Positions 19,193-26,903 of a stretch of DNA of 29,779 nt are shown here, one piece after another. The stretch is from the NCBI GenBank assembly GCA_025201865.1, contig MU602962.1, forward strand, positions 1 to 29,779, written 5' to 3'. This stretch comes from Ramicandelaber brevisporus (taxonomy: Eukaryota; Kickxellomycota; Ramicandelaberales; Ramicandelaberaceae). Under the pieces are notes generated by a model. It saw nothing but the letters and a program-made list of their open reading frames with translations. It was not told the DNA's origin and made no database searches. Positions within the stretch are counted from its first letter, which is position 1, and the number at the start of each line of letters is the position of its first letter. The position numbers were made by a program, and so were the translations under genes.

Positions 19193-19802
19193 ACCCAACT
19201 CTGTGCATTTGAACACAATTATTGATCAATGCTTCCTTCCTTCGTTCTTTCTATTCATATGTCATCGCCACAGTTAATTCTCACTTTGTTTGTTTACTTC
19301 AACCTACTTTTTTCCATTCTTGTTAACGAAAACACGAAGAAAAAGGAGCATCCCCACTGCCCACGTCCCACCTGTTTTTTTTTTCTTCTTCTTGGTTCTT
19401 CTCTCAATAAGGAGAGGCGTATTGAGTCGAGCTGGCGTGTTTCTTTTTTCCCATACACATCTCGTTTGCCACGCTCTCTCGCCAAATGCGATCATCGACC
19501 TTTTGTTGTTTTCTCACATCCTCGAATACTCGTATATACAGCTGTTGTTTTGCCCTGTTCCTCGCCAGCTACACTGCTTTCTGTCCCCCACTGTAACTTT
19601 AGTCTCCCTCCTACTAGCCACTTCTTCCTCTTCTCTCACTTTTTGCCTTGTCGCTCTTCTTCCTCTTCTCGCTTTCCAGCGTGCTTTTCTCCTCCTAGAC
19701 AGCTACTTTCTGCTCTCTTTCTCTCTCACTTTCTCTTATTCTCTCTCCATTTTCTCTCTCGCTTTCTTGTCTTTCGACAACTGTTATCGTAGTCGTGCTA
19801 TA

Positions 19803-19834
19803 ACTACTACTACTACTACTACTACCACTACCAC
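19803..19834 (+). repeat. ACT/ACC trinucleotide repeat
   Basis: About eight ACT units continue into ACC-ACT units. It lies in the non-coding leader of the Rrm4-like gene. Confidence 0.85.
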
Positions 19835-19999
19835 TCGTCTCCAACTTCATATAAGCAATCATAATAACTATAATAATCATCATAATAAAAAGAGTAAAAA
19901 AGAATCTTCATCACATTCTCAATACACCCGGGTTACTACCATATTCATCATACTTCATCTCTTGCCTTCATTGTATCTCTCTCTCCGCCTCTCTAATCA

Positions 20000-20035
20000 T
20001 CTCTCTAACTCTAACTCTAACTCTGTCTCTAACTT
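20000..20035 (+). repeat. CTCTAA-type short tandem repeat next to the Rrm4-like start
   Basis: Repeats of CTCTAA/CTAACT end about 12 bases before the ATG at 20048. They would be in the 5' UTR and could affect ribosome loading or bind a pyrimidine-tract protein; that function is inference. Confidence 0.75.
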
Positions 20036-20047
20036 TTATCTGTAACC

Positions 20048-22423
20048 ATGACTCGCAACGTTCAATTTGGCATCAAAGAGGTTGCCGAGCCGCAAAGTGC
20101 CTCTGGCAGCTCGCAAGTTCCATGGAAAGCGACTTCAGTAGTCGCCAGCAACAACTCCAGCTCCAACGCCAGCGTCAGCGATGACATTCCACGCGTCGCT
20201 GCCGCCCGCCTCTACGTGTCTGGCATTGCCACCTCCGTCACGGTCAAGGAGCTCGAGTCTCTCTTTGCCCCATTCCACCCCACCACTGTCTCCGTCTCGA
20301 GCGACATTTCTTCTCAAACCACTCGCGGATTTGTCGAGTTTCGCACTGTTCGCGAAGCCGAAATGGCGCACGCCATCCTTGGCAATCTGCATCTCAAGCA
20401 GCACACCTGCACCGTCACTCTTTCACCCATCGAACTGCCGATTGGTGTGCGCGCTCCTGAGCCAAATGTGGGGATGTTGATGGTCAAGTACCTGCCTCGT
20501 GATGCTGACAATTTCACGCTATTTGAGATGTTTAGATCCATTGGCCCGTTGTATCTGTGCCGTGTCGGGTTGAGTGAGAATGGCGAGAACAAGGACTTTG
20601 CAGTGGTGCGCTATTATACAAAGGCTGACACTGCCCGCGCGGTGGAGGAGCTCAACTTTGGCAACTACAAGAACACCACTATTGCGATTGTTGACTTTGA
20701 GCCGAAGGAACGCAAGCCAAGGACCGGTCTGACTCCATCGATTGCTGGCGGCAGTCCCGGTGCTGGAGCTGGCAACGGTGGTGGCACTGGTTCTTCAATT
20801 GTTGCAAATGGTTCGCCAGCTGCTGGCCTTGGCATTACCAGCTCTACCCCGGTTGCGGCTGGTCAGCATCATCATCGTCGCGCTTCGAGCCGAGCTTCCA
20901 TCATGTCTCCGCCGCTGATCTCCCAGTCTCAAACTGACGACCCCCACCAGCAGCTTCTGCGTCGCGTCACTTCTCCAGGTCCATACAGTGGTCACCAGTA
21001 CACTCCATTGCCCAACGGTGGCGGCAGCAGCCTGTCGTCTCGTCCAACTGTGCCCATGATTCTGCCACCATCCATTGCCACCTCTGCTTCAATGACCCCA
21101 TCCGTTGGCGGCACCACTACCAGCGGCGTCAACATGCGCAAGCTCTTCATCAAGAACCTCGGACCAACTGTCTCGCACAATGATTTGTTCCTGACATTCA
21201 AGCAGTATGGGTACATTCACACTGCCCGTGTCAACCTTGACGAGGGGTCCGGCAAGTCAAAGGGCACTGGTGTGATCACATTTGGCAATGCGGATGATGC
21301 AACCAAAGCGATGAGCGCGCTGAATGGCACCGACTTGAAGGGCAAACCATTGCAGATTGTGTACTTTGATGCGTTTGCCGCCGTTTCCAATGCCTTGACC
21401 GGCACTCCAAATGCCAATGGCGGCGGCAGCGGTGGTGGCACTTCAACTCAGATCCGTCGCAAGCCATCCCCGTCGTTTTCAATGTCCGGTGCTGCTCATC
21501 AGCAGCAAGAGGCGTACAGCCGTAGCCAGACTCCATTGGCTGGTCTCGGCATTGACAATATGTCACTCCATGATGGCGCCGTTCCTGGTGACCATTTCAC
21601 CGACGCCACATCTTCTGCTACCGCTGTTGTTCCACGTCGCCGTGCCGAGACCTTGGCTACCCGCGAGACGAGCATCAACAATGCTGCTAGCATGCGCTCA
21701 CCAACACCAAGCGCAGCGCTTGAATCTAGCTCTGTCTATTCTCGCCCGGTATCTGTCCTCGGTGACAATGCCAACAAGACGTTCCCAACCGATGCCACCC
21801 TAAGCCGCCGTTTCTTGGAGTCTCTCAGCCAAATTGCCCGTGATGAGGTTCTGAGCAAGCATCTCAGCGCCATGGTCAGCGTCAATCCGGCCATTGAGCT
21901 CGACGATGCCATTGCATCCGAAGTGATTCCAGTTCTTGTGAAGCCCGGTCTTGATGAAGTGTTTGCATTGCTGGCTGATCCAATTGCACTGGCCCGTAAA
22001 GTCAACGAGATCCGTGGTGGTGGCGGTGTTTCTGGAATCAAGGATGGCAGTGTTACTGCTGCCAAGCCAACCCCGGTTCCAAGCATTAGCATCAATGCCA
22101 CCAACTCGCCAACTTCTCCACTGGTTCCATCCGCTCCATCGCCATCTCCAGCCACTGTCACTCCGCCATCTGTCAATGCAGCCGAGATCGACGCCTTCGT
22201 TGCCTCGCTCGCCGTTCTCTCCGAAGGACAGCGCAAGCAGAGACTTGGCACGAGACTGTTCCCACTAGTCAAGGCTACTGGCGTCAAAGACCCAACCAAG
22301 GTTACCGTGCGCATCCTGGACAATGTTACCAGTCTTGAACAGCTAGCCGCTGCGCTTAAGGATGTGGTCATTCTGAAGACTCACGTTGACACTGCCTATC
22401 GCTCTCTGAACCCAACTAAATGA
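20048..22423 (+). CDS. Rrm4-like RNA-binding protein: three RRMs plus MLLE-like C-terminal domains
   Basis: This 791-residue protein has three RRMs. RRM1 (about 54-131) has RNP2 LYVSGI and RNP1 TRGFVEF. RRM2 (142-220) has LMVKYL and NKDFAVVRY and is weaker. RRM3 (363-443) has LFIKNL and KGTGVITF. Two segments resembling the MLLE (PABC) peptide-binding domain follow: about 584-658, ending EVFALLADPIALARKVNEI, and 709-789, with GQRKQRLGTRLFPLVKATG, close to the QMLGERLFPLI of poly(A)-binding protein. The hallmark MLLE tetrapeptide is not kept (VRILD in the second copy). Three N-terminal RRMs plus tandem C-terminal MLLE domains in about 790 residues is the architecture of Rrm4 of Ustilago maydis, which carries mRNA on moving endosomes. 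That function is inferred from architecture. Poly(A)-binding protein itself has four RRMs and one MLLE. Confidence 0.82.
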   Translation: MTRNVQFGIKEVAEPQSASGSSQVPWKATSVVASNNSSSNASVSDDIPRVAAARLYVSGIATSVTVKELESLFAPFHPTTVSVSSDISSQTTRGFVEFRTVREAEMAHAILGNLHLKQHTCTVTLSPIELPIGVRAPEPNVGMLMVKYLPRDADNFTLFEMFRSIGPLYLCRVGLSENGENKDFAVVRYYTKADTARAVEELNFGNYKNTTIAIVDFEPKERKPRTGLTPSIAGGSPGAGAGNGGGTGSSIVANGSPAAGLGITSSTPVAAGQHHHRRASSRASIMSPPLISQSQTDDPHQQLLRRVTSPGPYSGHQYTPLPNGGGSSLSSRPTVPMILPPSIATSASMTPSVGGTTTSGVNMRKLFIKNLGPTVSHNDLFLTFKQYGYIHTARVNLDEGSGKSKGTGVITFGNADDATKAMSALNGTDLKGKPLQIVYFDAFAAVSNALTGTPNANGGGSGGGTSTQIRRKPSPSFSMSGAAHQQQEAYSRSQTPLAGLGIDNMSLHDGAVPGDHFTDATSSATAVVPRRRAETLATRETSINNAASMRSPTPSAALESSSVYSRPVSVLGDNANKTFPTDATLSRRFLESLSQIARDEVLSKHLSAMVSVNPAIELDDAIASEVIPVLVKPGLDEVFALLADPIALARKVNEIRGGGGVSGIKDGSVTAAKPTPVPSISINATNSPTSPLVPSAPSPSPATVTPPSVNAAEIDAFVASLAVLSEGQRKQRLGTRLFPLVKATGVKDPTKVTVRILDNVTSLEQLAAALKDVVILKTHVDTAYRSLNPTK

Positions 22424-22777
22424 ACTAATCCAAACACAATCCTGTCTCTCGTTCTTTTCTATTTGCAATCTCCATCAACTCTTGCTTGGCTCTACACAAT
22501 TCTCCCCTTCGTTGCACCGAATGCGAGGAATGACACAGAAATTGTGTACACATAGATGGAGAATGCCTCCCTAGCTTGGTGTTTCGTGCATCAACATGTT
22601 TATCACGTCGGTCATGGATCGCACTTTACTATATAATCCCTACACTCTCGATCGCGCAGCTCCACGCGCATACACTTGGATCCTTCCAACACAAACACTT
22701 CAGCTTTACAACTACAAGAAAAGATACATCATTTCACCTTCATCATCCCACTTGTTTTGTTTTTATCCTTTTTGCTC
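22424..22777. other. intergenic: 3' region of the Rrm4-like gene and promoter of the small gene
   Basis: About 350 bp without an ORF I can support. It holds the TATA-like box of the downstream small gene at 22630-22636 and a CT-rich leader after it. Confidence 0.5.
22630..22636 (+). promoter_or_regulatory. TATA-like box of the small gene
   Basis: TATATAA lies 142 bp upstream of the ATG at 22778. No other ATG occurs on this strand between about 22637 and that start, so the small ORF would be the first one met by a scanning ribosome. Confidence 0.5.
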
Positions 22778-22990
22778 ATGGACGATCCTAGCAACCCAAT
22801 CCCGCCTTATTCGTTTCGCTGCTCAGGCTGCCATGGAGGATATACACCACATAACTGGAATTCCTTTCAAACGAAATGGGTATGCTCAAACACCGGAGTT
22901 GTGCACCCTCTTTCTCCGGAACCGAGAATCTTCAAGCCTATAAGCAGTGGCTCCAAATTGAACAAGAACTTCAAAGCAGTTCATTTTTAA
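22778..22990 (+). CDS. small uncharacterised 70-residue protein
   Basis: I do not recognise the product. The 70 residues are ordinary in composition: an N-terminal MDDPSNPIPPYSFRCSGCHG, a middle with Trp, Cys and aromatic residues, and a basic end (SSGSKLNKNFKAVHF). A CxxCH pair and a further Cys near residue 38 could suit a small metal site, but a full zinc motif is not evident. Support for a real gene comes from context: TATA-like box at 22630, first ATG after it used, CT-rich leader, stop at 22990 and AATAAA at 23024. It converges on the CLF1 gene with 83 bp between stops. An overlapping frame is longer upstream but starts before the TATA box. Confidence 0.55.
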   Translation: MDDPSNPIPPYSFRCSGCHGGYTPHNWNSFQTKWVCSNTGVVHPLSPEPRIFKPISSGSKLNKNFKAVHF

Positions 22991-23023
22991 CAGGTTTAAG
23001 CATAAAGAGCTGCATTTAAAAAC

Positions 23024-23029
23024 AATAAA
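23024..23029 (+). terminator. AATAAA poly(A) signal of the small gene
   Basis: AATAAA lies 34 bases after the stop of the small ORF on the same strand, a usual spacing. Confidence 0.5.
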
Positions 23030-23073
23030 GAATCTATTTAAACAATAACAATGACATTGGAGAGAATAAGGAA

Positions 23074-25215
23074 TTACTGGTTTTGTTTCCATTGCTTAGC
23101 CTTCTCAAGTAATCTGAGAGCGGGTCTATCCTGCTCATCTTCGGGGAACACATATGTGTAGTATTCTTCGAGCACTGAATTCTGCTGTTGCTGAGAAACT
23201 GGTCTGTGAGAAATGACACGAGATGGCTGTTTGCGTTTAACATCTGCAGTTGATTCATTGGTGCCAAGTTCACTCTCAAAGTCATACCATGCCGTGTACA
23301 ATAGTGCTCGATGTGACTGCAATCTCTCCAGTTGCAATCCATGTGTCTTTTCGTCATCACCGTTTGATTGACCACGTTTGAGTTGAGAGTATGCATCTTT
23401 GAATAGTTTCGAGCTGCTTTGAAAGATATGACGAGCACGCTCAATGTCTGCGGCAGAAGGTGTGTCTGATTCAACTTCATATTGAGCATACGATAGACAT
23501 ATCTCAGTGTATTCTGCGCTGCCGCCAGCTCCAAGTGGTCCAGCTGATATTAGCGAGTCGAAACACTCTCTCACAGTTGCTCCACTGCCATCTGTGTCGT
23601 GTCGTTTGGCCAGCTCAATCATCGCGTGCCAAATAGAGGTGGATTCCTTATGGTTCTTTGCGTCTCTAAATCTATCCAGAGCCATATTAAGAATCGCCAT
23701 ACTTCGTTCAACTTCATTCAGTTCCTCTTCAAATTTAGCAAACTCCATCCATGCAGTTATTGTTGTTGAGTTATGTTCGATATACTTTTCATAGATCATT
23801 CTCATTCTATCATGCTCTCCCAATTGACGTTCAATGTCCAGATATCCTCGGAATATTTTTGGTTTTGCACATTTGCCAATTGCCTGCCCAAGTGCCTTCC
23901 GGGCGGCTGTTAGATTATGCTGTCTAATTTCAAAATGAGCGTAATGCAGCCATGCTTTGGCAATTTTTACAGCAGAATGGGGAAGCGTGCGCAGACACGA
24001 TTGATAGACCTGGCGAGTTCGAGTGATGTCTTTGACAGTTAGCTCTTCAAACACTGCCCAATTTAGCCAAAGGAAAATGTACTTTCTCCAGCTGCTGTCT
24101 TTTACAGATGAGGATGGCATATGCTTCACTGCTTCTGAATATACATTCCGGACTCGATCAAAATCAACCTCTTTAGCCGACTCTTCCAGTCTTGCATAAT
24201 CCATCCAGGTGTCATAGTTTGCCGGTTGGTCTTTGAGCGTCTTTGTGTAATAATCTCTTCGTCTTCCCAACACTTGTTCTTCAATTTCAGCCACTCTTCC
24301 AAATTGCTGCTTAAATTGCGCATACTGTTCACGCACACTCTCCAAATCACTTTGCTTTGACTGTTTTGCTAAAGTGTCAACTGCATGTTCATATATGGCG
24401 CGTGCTCTATCAGTCTCTTTCTCTTTAATTTCCAATTTGGCAAATGCAATGTACAAATGTCCACTAACTCTCTCATCTCCCAAAGTGTGTATTGCTCTTT
24501 CAAACACTCTTCGAGATTCATCGATTCCTCCGCCTACTCTGCTCATTTCATAGTTAGCCCAGTTAATCCAACACTGTTCATAATCTGGCTTGAGCATTGT
24601 TAGTCTGTCAAATAGCGATCTGACTGATTCAATGTTTCCGTAGTGTTGTTCAAAATCAATGTATGCATCCCAGCCCGCCATAGGCACTTGACTCTGCATT
24701 GTGCGAATCCATCTTTCAAAGATTGATCTGACTCCATCTACATTTCTCAGTCGCTCTTCCATCTGCACGTATCCTAGCCAAAACTGAGTTTCCAGCGGAA
24801 GAATCACAGTCACTTTATCATACAAATTGCGTGCCAGGTTAACATTTCCGTTCCTGACCTCAAAGTCCAAGTACTTGTTATACAGCTGCACATTGTAAGG
24901 ATCGGATTCCACTGCACGCTCGAATACTGATCTGGCACGTCGCAAATCAGCCTGAGCCTCCTCCCACAGCGCATACCGAATCCAGTTCGAAATGTTATCT
25001 CGCCGCCTTCGAATATTGTCTTCGAATTTGGTGCGTTCCCTCAAACGGTACGAGGCGAGCTCGCCTTCGTTTTGGATGACAATTGCTGGTTTGCGAGGCA
25101 CAGGTCGCTGGTTATGTGCAGCAACGTCAGCAACCAGCTGCTCAGCGGTGATCTGAACCGGAGCCGGTGCGCGATTCCTCGTTTGGTACACGGCTGACGA
25201 GGATGAGTCGTTCAT
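23074..25215 (-). CDS. CLF1: pre-mRNA splicing factor CLF1 / Crooked neck (HAT-repeat)
   Basis: This 713-residue protein is the Clf1/Crooked neck/CRNKL1 scaffold of the Prp19-associated (NTC) complex in the spliceosome nucleus. The N-terminus carries the family signature PVQITAEQLVADV and, further on, YRLRERTKFEDNIRRRRDNI followed by SNWIRYALWEEAQ. The rest is a run of HAT repeats, each with the W..Y...E pattern (for example YNKYLDFEVRNGNVNLARNL, FWLGYVQMEERLRNVDGVRS, WMDYARLEESAKEVDFDRVR). The C-terminal EEYYTYVFPEDEQDRPALRL and LLEKAKQWKQ match the family end. Length is close to the usual 680-850. The start at 25215 is the first ATG before the conserved N-terminus. Confidence 0.95.
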   Translation of the reverse strand: MNDSSSSAVYQTRNRAPAPVQITAEQLVADVAAHNQRPVPRKPAIVIQNEGELASYRLRERTKFEDNIRRRRDNISNWIRYALWEEAQADLRRARSVFERAVESDPYNVQLYNKYLDFEVRNGNVNLARNLYDKVTVILPLETQFWLGYVQMEERLRNVDGVRSIFERWIRTMQSQVPMAGWDAYIDFEQHYGNIESVRSLFDRLTMLKPDYEQCWINWANYEMSRVGGGIDESRRVFERAIHTLGDERVSGHLYIAFAKLEIKEKETDRARAIYEHAVDTLAKQSKQSDLESVREQYAQFKQQFGRVAEIEEQVLGRRRDYYTKTLKDQPANYDTWMDYARLEESAKEVDFDRVRNVYSEAVKHMPSSSVKDSSWRKYIFLWLNWAVFEELTVKDITRTRQVYQSCLRTLPHSAVKIAKAWLHYAHFEIRQHNLTAARKALGQAIGKCAKPKIFRGYLDIERQLGEHDRMRMIYEKYIEHNSTTITAWMEFAKFEEELNEVERSMAILNMALDRFRDAKNHKESTSIWHAMIELAKRHDTDGSGATVRECFDSLISAGPLGAGGSAEYTEICLSYAQYEVESDTPSAADIERARHIFQSSSKLFKDAYSQLKRGQSNGDDEKTHGLQLERLQSHRALLYTAWYDFESELGTNESTADVKRKQPSRVISHRPVSQQQQNSVLEEYYTYVFPEDEQDRPALRLLEKAKQWKQNQ

Positions 25216-25623
25216 CTTGGGCAGCGTCGTCTAGATCTGGAACAAGTGCGTTTGGTGTGAACAAAGTGATGATGCTTGTAAAAGTTTTGTTTTGGACAAC
25301 AACTTTCGGGAAAAGCTCATACTAATTCTGGCAGTGAGCAAAATCGGTGTTCTTCACCTGCAGCGACGATTGCACGCCTAGTTGACTCGTTGCACTACAA
25401 TGTTAAATATTAAGACATTTAAAAGACGCCGATACTCATGATCGCCATGTGATATAAACTGTGCTGTTAAAATACTTTATTTTATGTGTGTGGAACGGAA
25501 CTGAGTTTAAACTACCCATAGATGCTCACGTAATGTGGAATAACCTATCCAGTCATTACACATGCAGTGGTATACTAAACATGTTAAATTGTGATAGCTA
25601 ATGTTCTGTTGATACTGCCGCTG
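25216..25623. other. intergenic: upstream region of CLF1
   Basis: About 410 bp, AT-richer than its neighbours, between the CLF1 start and the end of the leftward zinc-finger ORF. I see no ORF, RNA gene or clear repeat. Confidence 0.5.
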
Positions 25624-26005
25624 TTATCTCAATACAAGAGCCGGAACTGTTGATAGTTGTTCACCTCTGTGTTCCGTGGACAGATGATGATTTCTAGATG
25701 CTTTAGTGGAATAGCAATATCCACAATCGGATGCAACGCACAGCCAACCTCGAAAAATGTCTGGGTGCTGCAGCTGCTGATGTGGCTCGCGAATTATTGG
25801 CGCGAGATGTGGATTGCTGATGTGCTGATTAATATTGGGATCAGCACATACATTTACTGCACTTTCTGGCAGAGCAGAGTCGTCAATTGATTTATCATCG
25901 TATCCATGTGAATGTTGCAAGTGAGTTAGCAGACATTCCGGCACCAGCTTGCATTCGTGACAGATGAACAATCCCGTCGTATTATGAAAGCCATATATAG
26001 TACCA
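25624..26005 (-). pseudogene. OrsD/DUF3505-like zinc-finger segment lacking a start (exon or remnant)
   Basis: This minus-strand frame encodes two spaced C/H clusters: FICHECKLVPECLLTHLQHS followed by His, and after about 65 residues GWLCVASDCGYCYSTKASRN then HHLSTEH. The layout (Cys pair, Leu-rich helix and HL...H; then Gly-aromatic-x-Cys, CGY and two His) resembles the fungal OrsD-like domain (PF12013, DUF3505); this match is by eye. The frame has no ATG: it is open from an in-frame TAA just upstream of 26005 and its first listed start is TTG at 25971. It must therefore be a downstream exon or a decayed fragment. A possible acceptor (TTAG) ends at 26006. The C2H2 ORF at 26081-26512 lies just upstream on the same strand. 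Confidence 0.4.
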
Positions 26006-26080
26006 CTAATTTACTGACACTTCGGAGTCCGCTCTCACAATTAAGTATGATTTCCCTTTCTTGCACACATCATTTATATT

Positions 26081-26511
26081 TTATACTTTTAAAGAATTCA
26101 ATAGCCATCGGTCTTTTAACGACGGCCGAGTCAGAATGAAAGTCTTTCCATGCATATTGAGCTCTATTCGGAGCATGTGCTCATTTTGGTGCATTCTAAG
26201 ATTACTGGCTGAATTGGAACTATGTCCGCATCCAAGATGTTCGCAGATGAACTGATGCTGCTTATTAGGAGCTTTCGTAGCCATATTCTGGTCGATGCCA
26301 TCATCGCTGCCATCACTGCCATCGCCGTTTTCGGATTTGATGTTGTCTTCTTCGCTGTCAACTTCCGAGTCAGGCTCGACTTTTGTGTCAGTGCCTGAAG
26401 TGTGCTGCTCGAATTTGATATCAGCCGCCGAGAGACTCGGCTCGAGCTTGACTTTCAGGTCGACTGCTGTTCCTGCTGCTGCTGGCTCTGTCTTGATCTT
26501 CACGGTTGACA

Positions 26512-26512
<1 letters not shown>
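26081..26512 (-). CDS. C2H2 zinc-finger protein, acidic, possibly first exon of a split gene
   Basis: The frame encodes 143 residues from an ATG at 26512. Residues about 1-75 are acidic with recurring VKxE-type motifs (TVKIKTEP, DLKVKLEP, DIKFEQ, NIKSEN) that resemble SUMO acceptor sites. A canonical C2H2 finger follows (C-x4-C-x12-H-x3-H in ICEHLGCGHSSNSASNLRMH plus QNEH). The ORF ends soon after a GTATAA sequence at 26086-26081 that could be a splice donor. The downstream zinc-finger frame (25624-26005) would make a natural second exon. However, the best donor is phase 0 and the only usable acceptor needs phase 2, so a simple join fails. It could be a short nuclear regulator, or the 5' part of a broken gene. 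Confidence 0.5.

Positions 26513-26544
<32 letters not shown>
26513..26544. repeat. (GGCT)8 tetranucleotide microsatellite abutting a start codon
   Basis: Eight perfect GGCT units on the plus strand begin at the base next to the minus-strand ATG (26510-26512). On the sense strand the leader therefore reads as AGCC repeats directly into ATG. Confidence 0.95.
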
Positions 26545-26546
<2 letters not shown>

Positions 26547-26903
26547 GTAGATCAGCTGTTCTTCTTTGTTGTTGTTGTTGTCAATCTTCAGTCGAGTGGT
26601 TGAAATCAGAGAGAGCAAACCAATCACCTCCTTTGTGTGACAGCAAACAAAACAAAACAAACACTAATAAAATCGACAAATCGGCTTGTCAACAAATAAA
26701 AACAATCCATCCATTCGTGCATTGCATGGTTAGATATATAAGTCATAATAATCCCGTTACTACACTTCAATCAAAGTAGCAGTCATTCAATGCAAGTTGA
26801 GTTACATATCTTTAGTTTGTAATTGAACTCTTGTCTTTTAAAAAAACAAAAAATAAAATAGGATGAAAGGTAATAAAAGCATTGCGTTGGCGGTTGTGCT
26901 AAT
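26513..26903. other. intergenic between zinc-finger ORF and MAP kinase stop
   Basis: About 390 bp serving as upstream region of the zinc-finger ORF and 3' region of the MAP kinase. It contains the GGCT repeat, a GTT run (26567-26580), AACAAA repeats (26643-26663) and a TATA-like ATATATAA at about 26733-26741. No further gene is visible. Confidence 0.5.

Larger units (their letters stand above)
19193..20047 (+). promoter_or_regulatory. 855-bp pyrimidine-rich promoter/leader of the Rrm4-like gene
   Basis: Almost the whole interval between the SPT3 stop and the next ATG is rich in C and T on the coding strand. It includes long CTTCTT and CTCTCT runs (19370-19770), an ACT/ACC repeat and a CTCTAA repeat just before the ATG. 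Open frames through it encode only Phe/Leu/Ser-rich low-complexity sequence and lack homology that I can recognise. I read it as promoter plus a long 5' UTR. Confidence 0.6.

Noticed and set aside
20000-20035. CTCTAA/CTAACT repeats as an internal telomere-like sequence
   Set aside because: The unit is not the fungal TTAGGG/CCCTAA telomere repeat and it continues the general CT-rich leader.
19229-20045. Long plus-strand ORFs of 187 and 251 residues upstream of the Rrm4-like gene
   Set aside because: They are translations of CT-rich and ACT-repeat DNA (Phe/Leu/Ser then poly-Thr), overlap each other in different frames and end at the next start. They behave as leader, not coding sequence.
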